A stretch of 64,000 nt of DNA from Lachnospiraceae bacterium (GCA_024697595.1 JAILFK010000051.1:1-64000); one strand, 5' to 3'; positions 54,044 through 63,337 are shown, counted from the first letter of the stretch. The notes: generated by a model from the letters alone, not told the origin. Program-made: numbers and translations.

Positions 54044-55870
54044 TTATTCTACCTCGATATACATAATTTCCTTGTTCAACTCTTCCTTCGGTAAATATGA
54101 ACCATAAGCCTCTACAATCTGGTCAATATTTTTCTTGTAAGTCTTACCACTTTGCTGATCTACATGGTCAGTAGTAGCAATATAATCTACAGACTTTCCT
54201 TCAATCTTTGGATAACCACCATCCGGCAAAAGAACTGTATATGGCTGACCATTTAATGTGACATCACATGTATTACCGGCACATCCACTCTTTACTCCAT
54301 CTGCATACTTGAGAATTAATGATGCATAAAAGATATCCATACGTCCAATAAGGGCACCAATATTTAATGAATTATCCGGCACATTACAGTCGCATGTAAT
54401 ATCAGACTTTACATCAGACTTGAGAATCTGCTGATATCTCTGAGCACCTGTAAATCCACCGACATTTACACTGGCCTGCCCTGAAGTCTTCTCTACACTC
54501 ACATCAATATCCGACTTGGCATTACATCCCTGAGCAGCAGCATTTGCCGCACCGACACCACCTACATTTACAATAAAAGGAAAATCTTCTTTATTATCTG
54601 ATAAGTCCTGACCATTTACCTTGATTTGGGCATCTGCACTACAATTTTTCAGACTTGAATAACACTCACCCAGCATACCTCCGACATACACCTCGCCACC
54701 ATGCTTCTTCTTACACTTTACATTTACATCAATCTGAGCATTCTCTACGCTGCAACCTGTTATTGCTGTAGACCATGAGCCAGCTTCCAATCCTGCAACC
54801 GAACCAAATAAGCTTTCTGCATATTTCAACTGACTGTCATCATAATCTACATTGATTGACACATTCTTTACGTTTACATCAGTAATGATACTTCCCATAT
54901 CAAAACAGCAAAGAGCCGCTGCATACACATGATCTCCACCATAAGAATTGTCTCCACTGATGTCAATCTGACATCCATCAATTGTCAAATTGCTAAATGT
55001 AGCCTGACAAGCTGCACCGAACAATCCGCTTGCTCCGTCACACTCTGGTCCATCCTTATACCATCTGGCACCTGTCTGAGATGCATAATCCGGATTCTCC
55101 ACTTCTGCTCCCTGCAACTTGAGTCCACTTATAGTATGACCTGCGCCATCCAATGTGCCGCGAAAAGCATAAGTCCACCAGTCCACATTGAAATACTCAT
55201 AGTTTGTATAATACTTACCAATTGGCTCCCACTCAGAAGTCAATGTTATATCATCAGTTAGTACATAAGCACCATACAAGTCATTAGATATTTTTTTCAA
55301 ATCTTCTTCTGATGATATCTCCTTGGGCTTTACCCAGCGAGCATAAAATGTAACCACACCATCATCACTTAGATTCTCCATATCCTTGATATAGTTTACT
55401 TCCTGTTCAATCTCTCTAGCCCCAATCTCCTCATCAGATTTTGTCTTCACTGCCCCCTCTCCAAGAGGCGAAATCTTCTTGTCAAAAAACACCTGGTATT
55501 TTGAAACACCATCAATAATATCTGACTCCTCAACCACAGGCTTGGTCTGCCAGCCAGCGAAATAATATCCATCTCGCTTAGGTACAGGCACATCTTCTGC
55601 ATGTACATACGCATCCGCCGTTGCTTGATATTTTACAGTGGAAGCCTTTTTCTCAGAAGCCCATCCCGTAGTCCAATAAGTAAAGGACTCATCATCAGTC
55701 AAATCATCCGGTGTAGTATTCGCATCGAAATTGACAGTAAACTCATCATAAGGGAACGATACTTCCTGACTCTGACTTGAATCCTGACTTACATCAGACT
55801 TTCCACAGGCTGCAAAAAGCGATAATGTCATTGCCCCGCAAATCAAAAAGCTAATCACTTTCTTTTTCAT
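54044..55870 (-). CDS. surface lipoprotein with InlB-type B-repeats and GLUG/beta-helix region
   Basis: A 608-residue secreted lipoprotein. The signal ends in LSLFAAC, a lipobox placing the acylated Cys near residue 22. InlB B-repeat/Listeria-Bacteroides repeat modules follow (FTVNFDANTTPDD, VPKRDGYYFAGWQTKP, VTFYARWVKP). From about residue 200 there is a repetitive beta-helix with GLUG-like turns (FRGTLDGAGHTISGLKL, FSNLTIDGCQIDI, YVGGMLGECYSSLKNCSAD, NVGGVGAANAAAQGCNA). Such proteins bind polysaccharide or surfaces. ATG 55870 has GAGGAAAAGT upstream. It lies next to the rhamnosidase operon; binding of the same glycans is only a guess. Confidence 0.85.
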   Translation of the reverse strand: MKKKVISFLICGAMTLSLFAACGKSDVSQDSSQSQEVSFPYDEFTVNFDANTTPDDLTDDESFTYWTTGWASEKKASTVKYQATADAYVHAEDVPVPKRDGYYFAGWQTKPVVEESDIIDGVSKYQVFFDKKISPLGEGAVKTKSDEEIGAREIEQEVNYIKDMENLSDDGVVTFYARWVKPKEISSEEDLKKISNDLYGAYVLTDDITLTSEWEPIGKYYTNYEYFNVDWWTYAFRGTLDGAGHTISGLKLQGAEVENPDYASQTGARWYKDGPECDGASGLFGAACQATFSNLTIDGCQIDISGDNSYGGDHVYAAALCCFDMGSIITDVNVKNVSINVDYDDSQLKYAESLFGSVAGLEAGSWSTAITGCSVENAQIDVNVKCKKKHGGEVYVGGMLGECYSSLKNCSADAQIKVNGQDLSDNKEDFPFIVNVGGVGAANAAAQGCNAKSDIDVSVEKTSGQASVNVGGFTGAQRYQQILKSDVKSDITCDCNVPDNSLNIGALIGRMDIFYASLILKYADGVKSGCAGNTCDVTLNGQPYTVLLPDGGYPKIEGKSVDYIATTDHVDQQSGKTYKKNIDQIVEAYGSYLPKEELNKEIMYIEVE

Positions 55871-55901
55871 ACTTTTCCTCATCTTTCTGTGAATTAAAAC
55901 T

Positions 55902-55981
55902 ATAATAAAACCGCCTCAATTAATCAATCTATACAAGAATATAACTCGATAAAACAACTAATCATATGGCGGTTTTATTAT
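55902..55981 (-). terminator. long-loop inverted repeat between two lipoprotein genes
   Basis: ATAATAAAACCGCC (55902-55915) and GGCGGTTTTATTAT (55968-55981) are a perfect 14-bp inverted repeat around a 52-nt loop, with a T-rich tail on the minus strand. It ends the GH3-lipoprotein transcript or forms a structured leader for the next gene. Confidence 0.5.
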
Positions 55982-55991
55982 CTTTATTTAA

Positions 55992-56525
55992 CTACTTTGC
56001 GCTTCCTTCAAGGGACACATTCATCTCTGTATCAGGAATTCCCACTTCAGTAGTGTACTTACCATCATCTCCCTTAGCCACTTCGATTACTACCTCTGAG
56101 CCATCTGTATACAAAGCACCTGTAGCTGTGATGGAACCATCAGCATTCTCAGCCCAAGTTCCCTGCACGAAGTTGACAGTTGCCTGTCCAGCATAATCTA
56201 CTAAACAGTAGAAGCTCTTATCATTTAACAAAACCATAACTGTAGGTGCCCAGCCATCGCCAACTCCTGACAATACTGCAAAGGAATCCTCATCAGCAAC
56301 CTCACTTAATAAACCATCAGCACTATCGCTTACTACAGCTTCGCTGGCATCAACCTGCTCAGTTGAATCTGTATTTTCCTCAGTATTAGCTGCTGCCTCA
56401 GTCTTAGCCTCTGTCTTAGCCTTGTCATCTGCCTTGTCCTTCTTTGAGCCGCATCCCACAAGCATCCCCATAGCAAGTGTTGCCACGCATAATACAGCCA
56501 TAATTCTCATTGTTCTTTTTTTCAT
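55992..56525 (-). CDS. small lipoprotein partner of the membrane-anchored GH3
   Basis: A 177-residue lipoprotein. The signal peptide ends in MGMLVGC, with the acylated Cys near residue 25, followed by a Lys/Ala/Glu-rich linker. The domain from about residue 80 (VMVLLNDKSFYCLVDYAGQATVNFVQGTWAENADGS) looks like a small beta barrel. Its layout recalls the extra C-terminal domain of the GH3 at 9789 (LTLYEDGTYKLTN and FGEYTMGDSTDG). The gene follows the membrane GH3 by 58 bp and starts after ATAGGAGGATAAATA. A role as an extracellular partner or sensor for that GH3 is inferred. Confidence 0.8.
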   Translation of the reverse strand: MKKRTMRIMAVLCVATLAMGMLVGCGSKKDKADDKAKTEAKTEAAANTEENTDSTEQVDASEAVVSDSADGLLSEVADEDSFAVLSGVGDGWAPTVMVLLNDKSFYCLVDYAGQATVNFVQGTWAENADGSITATGALYTDGSEVVIEVAKGDDGKYTTEVGIPDTEMNVSLEGSAK

Positions 56526-56583
56526 TTATTTATCCTCCTATTATGAATTATGAAAAATGTTAAAAACAATATATCGCCTAGAC

Positions 56584-59346
56584 TTACCGGCTTATTGTAC
56601 TTTTGTTCTTTTTCTTGTAAAAATGTTGAAAAACAATAAGCAAGCACATCACCATATCAAATCCAACCAAGATCAATAACCAGTATGGTTTCTGCATAAC
56701 TACAGGATCCACATATGCTCTGGAATTAACAACCATATAGAGGATATTTTTCACTGCTCTCTGTAGCTGTTCCTGGCCCTGGCTTGTTCCTGTGATCTTT
56801 TCGCTTACATTTGAACCTGTTGTGGAAAGCATAAGACTTCCACCTGCCATAATTGACTGGTCAGCATTCATCATCTTGGTGTTGGCATAATCTGTAGCCA
56901 CACAACCATTGAAGCCCCATTCATTTCTAAGCACATCTGTAAGAAGTTCCTTACAGCCACCTGCCCACACGGCACCTATACGGTTATAAGAACTCATCAT
57001 TCCTAAATCCTTGGCGTCCTTTACAACCATTTCAAACGGCTTGAGATAAATCTGGCGGATGGACTGTTCATTAGCCCATACGCATACACCAGAACGATTT
57101 GTCTCCTGGTCATTTAAAGCAAAATGTTTAGGATAGCAATATACCCCCATCTCATTTGAACCTATACACATAGCTGTACCCATCTCGCCATTTAATACAG
57201 GGTCTTCGGAATAGTATTCGAAGTTTCTTCCCGAGAATGGAGTTCTATGAATATTGATTCCAGGAGCATACAAACCGGTTACGCCCTTTGAACTGGCTTC
57301 ATTGGCATAGACCTGCCCAATTTCTCTGAGCAAATCTGTGTTAAATGTAGAACCAATAACCGCCTCAGATGGGAACTGCACTCCACTTATATCACTTGTC
57401 AAAGCATTCAAACCTGCAGGTCCATCAATATCAATTGTTGCAACCTTGCCGACTGAATCAATAGCAAGAGTTGAGAATCCTCCAAATCCCACAAGCTTAC
57501 TCATCTCTTCCAAGCTCATCTGGGCTAAGAGATCATCCCATTTTGAATCATCATAGGCCAAACCAGCCATATCAGCCAGACTCATATCATTGTCCTCACC
57601 GGTTCGAATCTTATCCCCATCATTTGAAGGATTTACATAGAGAGATGAAGCATTGTCAGGACTCAAGGTGTCTATAAATTCCTGAGTTACATCCTTCTCT
57701 GTGATTCTCTCTTTTGGTAAACTTCCTTCCCAATCACTTCTTGTCACGTAAGATATATCTCCTCTGGCAAATTCAAATACATTTGTCGCAGGAATTAAAT
57801 CTGTACTTCTTGGATTATCATTTCCAAAGATCTGATTTTCTGCAACTGTATAAGTATATGAATCAATCAAGTCATGTGCATTGGCCATAAGCTTAATCTG
57901 ATAGTCACCAGCCTCCAGGACATAAGCCTTATTTTTTAAGTCATCGTAAGAAGCCAGGTCTTCCTCTGTAAATGTAATAGTCACTTCATCAGACTGTCCA
58001 GGCTTTAATTCCTTGGTTTTCGCAAAGCCCTTTAAGTCCACAAAAGACTTCTCTATACCACCAGTCTTATAAGGTGCTGTCACATATACCTGCACTACAT
58101 CCTTGCCGGCTCTATCTCCGGTATTTGTAACCTTCACTGTCACAGATAAATTGCCATCTTCTTCCGTATGTTTTACTATTTCCTGTGAAAATGTCGAATA
58201 AGAAAGTCCATATCCAAATGGATACATTACAGTCTTTTTATAAGCATCTTCATCACATTTACCAGTCTCATTGTCGATATACCTGGTCTCATAATAACGA
58301 TATCCAGTATAGATTCCTTCTGCATATTCCACATAATGCTCACCGGTCTTCTCACCATTTACTGTGTAATTAAAATCGCCTGCATTGTAATAAGCCGGTG
58401 ATGATGTTAAATCATAAGCATAAGTATCTACTAATCGTCCTGACGGATTTACATCTCCCTTGAGAACCTGTCCTATCGCATTACATCCTGTAGAACCGGG
58501 TCCTCCTACCCAAAGAGCCGCATCAACTGCATCATCCTCAACAAAGCCTAACTCCATCGCATTTGAAGAATTAATAAGCACAATGACATGATCGAAATTC
58601 TTCTCAACTATATCCAACATCTGGCTTTCAATATCCTGTAACTCCAGATAATGCTTACCGGCATCTCCATTCTTGTATTCAGCCATGTCAATCGGCAAAT
58701 CTCCGCCTTCTCCTCCATTCCTCGAAATAACAACAATTGCTGTATCCGAATAATCCTTGGCGTTCTTGATTAAGTCCTGACTATAGTTGCTGGCTGCCGG
58801 CTCCTTTATATCATAGTCACCACCCTTGAGATTGAAGACATTCTGCTTAGCCTTATCTCCCTTATAGCCTTCATAAAACTTGGTCAATTCGTCATTGACC
58901 TCAATTCCTGCTGACTGCAAGCCCTCCTGTAATGTCACATTTTCAGACTCATCGGAAGCACCACTTCCTGCTCCACCATAAGTCAATGCAATGGATGCAA
59001 TTCCAAAAAGGTTTACCTTGTCAGTAGCTAGGGGCAGAGAATCCTTATCATTTTTCAGCAAGACTATTCCTTCTGCTTCAATTCTTTCAGTGATATCTCT
59101 GGATGCCATAGCCGCATCTTCCACAGCCACATCATCAATCTTTACCGCAGCAAAGTGCTGATTAATGACATTTTGAAACATGCTAACTAAACCATTTACC
59201 ACCATCATGAGAACAAGCACAACGCTGACAATGGCTTTTCTAGATGTTTTTTTATTCTTGTCAGCCCATGTAAATCTAAGCATCACGATAACAAAAACAA
59301 ACATCAGAATTGATAATACTTTTGTAATTAGTTCAACATTCAACAT
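56584..59346 (-). CDS. membrane-anchored domain-swapped GH3 beta-glycosidase
   Basis: A 920-residue protein. Two N-terminal TMs (about 5-25 and 40-60) and one C-terminal TM (YWLLILVGFDMVMCLLIVF) bracket the enzyme. The GH3 C-type domain comes first (YGGAGSGASDESE, SRNGGEGGDLP with the probable acid/base Glu). Then follow the Fn3-like YPFGYGLSYSTF and the TIM barrel (DIDGPAGLNAL, NIHRTPFSGRNFEYYSED, KHFALNDQETNRSG). The nucleophile Asp is in CVATDYAN, with Tyr where Trp is usual. It starts after AAAGGAGTGAT; GTG one codon upstream is an alternative. A lipoprotein gene follows. It is divergent from an AraC-type regulator. Confidence 0.86.
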   Translation of the reverse strand: MLNVELITKVLSILMFVFVIVMLRFTWADKNKKTSRKAIVSVVLVLMMVVNGLVSMFQNVINQHFAAVKIDDVAVEDAAMASRDITERIEAEGIVLLKNDKDSLPLATDKVNLFGIASIALTYGGAGSGASDESENVTLQEGLQSAGIEVNDELTKFYEGYKGDKAKQNVFNLKGGDYDIKEPAASNYSQDLIKNAKDYSDTAIVVISRNGGEGGDLPIDMAEYKNGDAGKHYLELQDIESQMLDIVEKNFDHVIVLINSSNAMELGFVEDDAVDAALWVGGPGSTGCNAIGQVLKGDVNPSGRLVDTYAYDLTSSPAYYNAGDFNYTVNGEKTGEHYVEYAEGIYTGYRYYETRYIDNETGKCDEDAYKKTVMYPFGYGLSYSTFSQEIVKHTEEDGNLSVTVKVTNTGDRAGKDVVQVYVTAPYKTGGIEKSFVDLKGFAKTKELKPGQSDEVTITFTEEDLASYDDLKNKAYVLEAGDYQIKLMANAHDLIDSYTYTVAENQIFGNDNPRSTDLIPATNVFEFARGDISYVTRSDWEGSLPKERITEKDVTQEFIDTLSPDNASSLYVNPSNDGDKIRTGEDNDMSLADMAGLAYDDSKWDDLLAQMSLEEMSKLVGFGGFSTLAIDSVGKVATIDIDGPAGLNALTSDISGVQFPSEAVIGSTFNTDLLREIGQVYANEASSKGVTGLYAPGINIHRTPFSGRNFEYYSEDPVLNGEMGTAMCIGSNEMGVYCYPKHFALNDQETNRSGVCVWANEQSIRQIYLKPFEMVVKDAKDLGMMSSYNRIGAVWAGGCKELLTDVLRNEWGFNGCVATDYANTKMMNADQSIMAGGSLMLSTTGSNVSEKITGTSQGQEQLQRAVKNILYMVVNSRAYVDPVVMQKPYWLLILVGFDMVMCLLIVFQHFYKKKNKSTISR

Positions 59347-59513
59347 CACAAATCACTCCTTTCCTTTTCCCATATTGTAAAAAGAAGATTTCATTATTCT
59401 TTGTAAAATATTTGCATTATTTGTAATTTTGTTTTATATATTTTAAAATAGTTTTATTAATCCCTCTTGGACTTAATGGATTAAACTATCATAATGTGAG
59501 AAAGGTTTTTACT

Positions 59514-60729
59514 ATGCAAGAAACAGATTTTGACTATCTAGCAGAACAAATATCACGTCTGTCATATATTCCAATCAGACATTATAAAAACAAGGAGCTT
59601 ATATCCTTCTATGATCCTGCTGGTTTCCCGATTGACCCAGCCGGGCCATACATCGATATGCTATTAAATACAGACGAAGAAATACTCTATTACATATCTC
59701 ATCACGATCATTTCTACGGGCTATTATCCTTTGGAGAAAGCACATTAATTCTTGGTCCAACTTTGCAAACAGAACCAAGCAGAGACAAAATCAAAGACTT
59801 TATGTTTGAAATGGGAATTGAATCAGGCTACTTCGAACAGTACCAGGCGCTATTCCACCGTATTTTCCCAATCCCATTAGAGACTTTTTTTACACGAGCT
59901 CTGCCTTATTTATTACTGCATCACACGAGACAAGTATCCAATTAACAAGATACCTCTCTATAATTCTGTGTCTCTATCTACAGATGAAATATCTTTCAAC
60001 AAGGAGACAAATGACAGAATATCTAAGGTTCACAAGACCATTGATGATTATGTAATAGCATCACAGGCTGACTATCACAACACAATTGACTTCGAACAAA
60101 ACATGCTACAATATATCGAAACCGGCGATATCGAAAGTCTAAATAAGTATTTCGAATTTCACTCTGCCGGAAATGTCGGTAATGTTGCCTCATCATATCT
60201 GCGACAGGTCAAAAATATATTTATCACAACAGCCACCCTTGTATCTCGAGCTGCCATAAGAGGTGGCCTACCTACCGATGAAGCCCTATCACTATCCGAT
60301 CAGTATATCCAGCATGCAGAAAACTATAACAATGCTGAGCAGATTATGAACCTCCAGTATCATATGGTTCTAGACTATGCCAGTCTGGTAGCAAAAATAC
60401 GCCAAGGTGCTCGCCATAACAAATTTATCCGCACTGTAATAAGCTATATAAGGGAACATCTGACAGATGAATTAAACGTAGAAACTATGGCCCAAGACCT
60501 GTATGTAAACCGCTCATACTTGTCGACAAAATTCAAAAAGGAAACAGGCACTACACTTTCTGCCTATATACAGAATCAAAAAATAGATAAGTCAAAAGAG
60601 CTCCTCTTGATGACAGACCGCTCAATCCTTGAGATTGCAACCTATTTAGGCTTTTCATCACAGGGCTACTTCCAAAATGTATTTAAGAAACAAACAGGCT
60701 TAACACCAAAAGAATTTAGAGAAAAATAA
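59514..60729 (+). pseudogene. AraC-family regulator split by a +1 frameshift in a T7 tract
   Basis: Two frames together encode one regulator. The first, from ATG 59514 (AGAAAGG eight bases upstream), reads MQETDFDYLAEQISRL and stops at 59945. Removing one T from the run 59885-59891 gives PIPLETFLHELCLIYYCITRDK. This aligns without gaps to PMPLQSTLKILCALYFAITGDK of the paralogue at 63494. The second frame then continues to the AraC HTH pair (LNVETMAQDLYVNRSYLSTKFKKETG and RSILEIATYLGFSSQGYFQNVFKKQTGLTPKEF). The intact protein would have about 404 residues. It is divergent from the GH3 gene. It may be a true mutation, phase variation, slippage or a base-calling error. Confidence 0.85.
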
Positions 60730-60752
60730 AGGACGCCTTGCGGCGTCTTTTA
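60730..60752. terminator. bidirectional terminator between the AraC and SDR genes
   Basis: GACGCC-TTGC-GGCGTC (60732-60747) with flanking AAA/TTT forms a compact stem with T tails on both strands. It serves the convergent AraC and SDR genes. Confidence 0.85.
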
Positions 60753-60754
60753 CT

Positions 60755-62293
60755 TTACATATTAACATCATATTCTGACACAGCTTTTGGATATTCACGT
60801 GTCTCATCATCTTCATGCAGAGGATTCCATACCTGCGCAAAGAAAGGATCAACCTTGGCACGATTACCATAGTTCCAACTCTTTCTCTCACACTCAGGGC
60901 ACCAATGTCCACCTTCTAAGACAAGTCTAGGTGATGCCTTGAACTGATGCCCAAAAGCACACTCGAAGTCAAGCTGCTCAGTCCAGTTTCCCTTTTCCAT
61001 AGAATCAGATATAAGCCTACCTCCTCTAAACTCAGCTGCACCCTTCATGTCAGCATAATCAAGTTCACTCTCAGGCTTAGTCTCATCGTATCCATGATCA
61101 ATTCTTACAACTTTATCCCAGTCTGTAAATGCTTCCATCTGACTAGCTTTTTTTGGTAATGTTTCCCAAGCCTTCTTACTGCCCCAGTATGCATCAATAT
61201 GGTCTTCCATATTATTGTCCAACCAGTGCTTAGTTCCATGCTCAGAGTTGAGGAGCTTAGTAAATGTGGACTTAATGATAGCTCCCATAAGTATCTTACC
61301 GCCCGGAAGCTTAGTAATAACCTTTCCAGCCTTTACCGCAGAACCTAATTCATTCAGGTATGCATCGTAAAAGTACTGCATTGAATCACTTCTGAAATGC
61401 AAGTAGTTCTCCAACTTATCTGAGTCAAGATAATACTGTCCATGAAAGTTTCTAGTCGCATTAACCTTTGGATCAACAATCGGATCTATATTATCAAAAC
61501 CTAATTCTCCATACATCTTCATATACATATCATATGTACTTACTCGGCATGACTCGCCACCACCGATATTGTAAATGTGATTCCAAAAACTTACGTCCAA
61601 ACTTCCATCAGAATCAAACGCAGCAAGATTTCTCATAGCACGTCCACTATCTCTATCTGAGGCATATTCTAGTACATTGTATAAGCAATTATGGAACTGG
61701 ATAGCATCTCTAATTTTGGCCATTGCTGGTCCCATGATGCCTGTCTGTCGTAAGCTAACCCAATATTTTAAACCACTTTCAATTACATATCTCTCGGCTG
61801 CAACTTTGGATACTGCATAATAGTCAAACATACTTGGCTTAATTGGATCTCCCACTCTTCCCCAATGGATTGGCGGCATACGATCTCCTGTTTCAGCTAC
61901 AGTTCCAATATATACGAACTTATATGAATCTGCTTTTCCAGCACTGCGGATTGCATTAATAATATTTACCACAGAACCGTAGTTATTTTCCATAGCTTTC
62001 TTAGGATAGTAGTCTGCCGCAGGGGAAACAAATGCTGCAATATGCAAAACCATATCTGACATATCTACACATTTTTGCACATCATCCTTGTTCAACAAAT
62101 CACCATATGCAATTGTAAGACCGGCATATCCCTCGTACTTATCAAAAAGGTCATGATTCTTCTTGCTATCACGAACCAGAATGACCATATTATATAAGCT
62201 ACCTAAATCAGGCAACATCTGCTTAAAGCTTTCAAAACCCATGCCACCTCCGGCACCAGTCATAAATACTGTCTGTAAAGTCTTATTAGTCAT
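60755..62293 (-). CDS. extended SDR fused to a C-terminal zinc-ribbon-like domain
   Basis: A 512-residue protein. Residues 1-300 are an extended SDR (MTGAGGGMGFESFKQ for NAD, IGTVAETGDR near the active site, YYAVSKVAAERYV as YxxxK, RQTGIMGP). Residues 300-440 are a helical part of unknown role. Near the end, Cys445, His449, Cys465 and Cys468 (CAFGH and HWCPEC) form a zinc-ribbon-like site, recalling DUF4379-type ribbons. ATG 62293 has GGAG eight bases upstream. The gene follows the other SDR by 16 bp, so the two are one operon. The substrate may be an aglycone, steroid or sugar nucleotide; I cannot decide. Confidence 0.8.
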   Translation of the reverse strand: MTNKTLQTVFMTGAGGGMGFESFKQMLPDLGSLYNMVILVRDSKKNHDLFDKYEGYAGLTIAYGDLLNKDDVQKCVDMSDMVLHIAAFVSPAADYYPKKAMENNYGSVVNIINAIRSAGKADSYKFVYIGTVAETGDRMPPIHWGRVGDPIKPSMFDYYAVSKVAAERYVIESGLKYWVSLRQTGIMGPAMAKIRDAIQFHNCLYNVLEYASDRDSGRAMRNLAAFDSDGSLDVSFWNHIYNIGGGESCRVSTYDMYMKMYGELGFDNIDPIVDPKVNATRNFHGQYYLDSDKLENYLHFRSDSMQYFYDAYLNELGSAVKAGKVITKLPGGKILMGAIIKSTFTKLLNSEHGTKHWLDNNMEDHIDAYWGSKKAWETLPKKASQMEAFTDWDKVVRIDHGYDETKPESELDYADMKGAAEFRGGRLISDSMEKGNWTEQLDFECAFGHQFKASPRLVLEGGHWCPECERKSWNYGNRAKVDPFFAQVWNPLHEDDETREYPKAVSEYDVNM

Positions 62294-62309
62294 ATCTATA
62301 TCTCCTATC

Positions 62310-63323
62310 TTATTCTCCACGCATTCCTATCGTTTTTGTTTTTCCGTCCAAGACATCTACACAAAGACGAATCGAGTCACCGATAGCAGCATCAATATCA
62401 TCTGCCTCTACATGTAACAAGTCGCAGCCCAAGGTCTTATCAATAAAGAGATTAGAGCACTGCAAATCTGTAAACTTCACCATATGAAGTCCACCCTCGA
62501 TATTGTTCTTCTTCTGTTCCTTCATGAGATTCTTGCTCCCCATGGCATACATCCAATTTGGAATAGTAATAATCTTTCTATCAGGACATCCCAGATGTTT
62601 ATGTACAATTGCAAGCATCTCCCTCCAAGTCATATTGTAATAGCCGATTGGATAACAATTTCCACCCTTGTTGTACTCAATAGCTCCAGCCAAAGCCTGG
62701 CCCACCTGATGCACAGTAACCATTGTAGTTCCACCCTTTGGATATAGAGTTGCAGCTTTCATGGAACGAATCTGCTCAACTAAGAATACCCATACAGGTT
62801 TTCTTCCCGGCTGTGTTCCAAAAATATATGGGAGTTCCAATACTGCTACGTCAAAGCTGGCATCTGCAAATGACATCGCCATCTCTTCCTGATCTACTCT
62901 ACTTCTAATATATGGATGCCACTTAGTGAGTTCCAATTCTTTTCTTGTTTTTGCAAAATATGCAAAATAAGAACCGCAGATTGCCACATGCTTCACTCCG
63001 CATTCTTTTGCAATTTTTAACAATCTCTTTAAAGGATCAATATTGTACTTCTTGAACAAGTCGTAAATAGGAGCCGGTCCCTCTACTCGCTCATCAACTC
63101 CGGCAGCAAATACAAATCCTTCGCATCCTGACATATGATTTCTGATTTCATCGTCTGTCATCTCCAGATAATTGCCATACTCAATCTTCATTTCCGGTGG
63201 AAGCACAGCTCCTTGTGGAAAAGGTGGCAAAGCAATAGATGTAACTTCATGTCCTCTTTCAATCAATACCCTTGCTGCTTCGCTGCCTAATAAACCAGTT
63301 CCGCCAATCATAAATACTTTCAT
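62310..63323 (-). CDS. NAD-dependent epimerase/dehydratase-like SDR with YxxxR active site
   Basis: A 337-residue extended SDR. MKVFMIGGTGLLGSEAARVL binds the dinucleotide and VAICGSYFAYF is the strand before the active site. The expected YxxxK appears as HPYIRSRVDQEE, so the catalytic Lys is Arg unless another residue substitutes. PYIFGTQPGRKPVW and the PIGYYNMTWREML segment are typical of the family C-terminal part. The start at 63323 follows AAAGGAAG; the longer open frame runs through a 13-bp tandem repeat with no SD. It heads the operon with the SDR-zinc-ribbon gene and is divergent from an AraC-type regulator. Confidence 0.82.
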   Translation of the reverse strand: MKVFMIGGTGLLGSEAARVLIERGHEVTSIALPPFPQGAVLPPEMKIEYGNYLEMTDDEIRNHMSGCEGFVFAAGVDERVEGPAPIYDLFKKYNIDPLKRLLKIAKECGVKHVAICGSYFAYFAKTRKELELTKWHPYIRSRVDQEEMAMSFADASFDVAVLELPYIFGTQPGRKPVWVFLVEQIRSMKAATLYPKGGTTMVTVHQVGQALAGAIEYNKGGNCYPIGYYNMTWREMLAIVHKHLGCPDRKIITIPNWMYAMGSKNLMKEQKKNNIEGGLHMVKFTDLQCSNLFIDKTLGCDLLHVEADDIDAAIGDSIRLCVDVLDGKTKTIGMRGE

Positions 63324-63337
63324 TTTCTTCTTCCTTT

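Noticed and set aside
59946..60729. Second half of the split AraC regulator as a stand-alone short AraC gene
   Set aside because: The ATG-less gap reads through in frame from the first half once one T is removed, no SD precedes the apparent start, and the paralogue shows a single protein.
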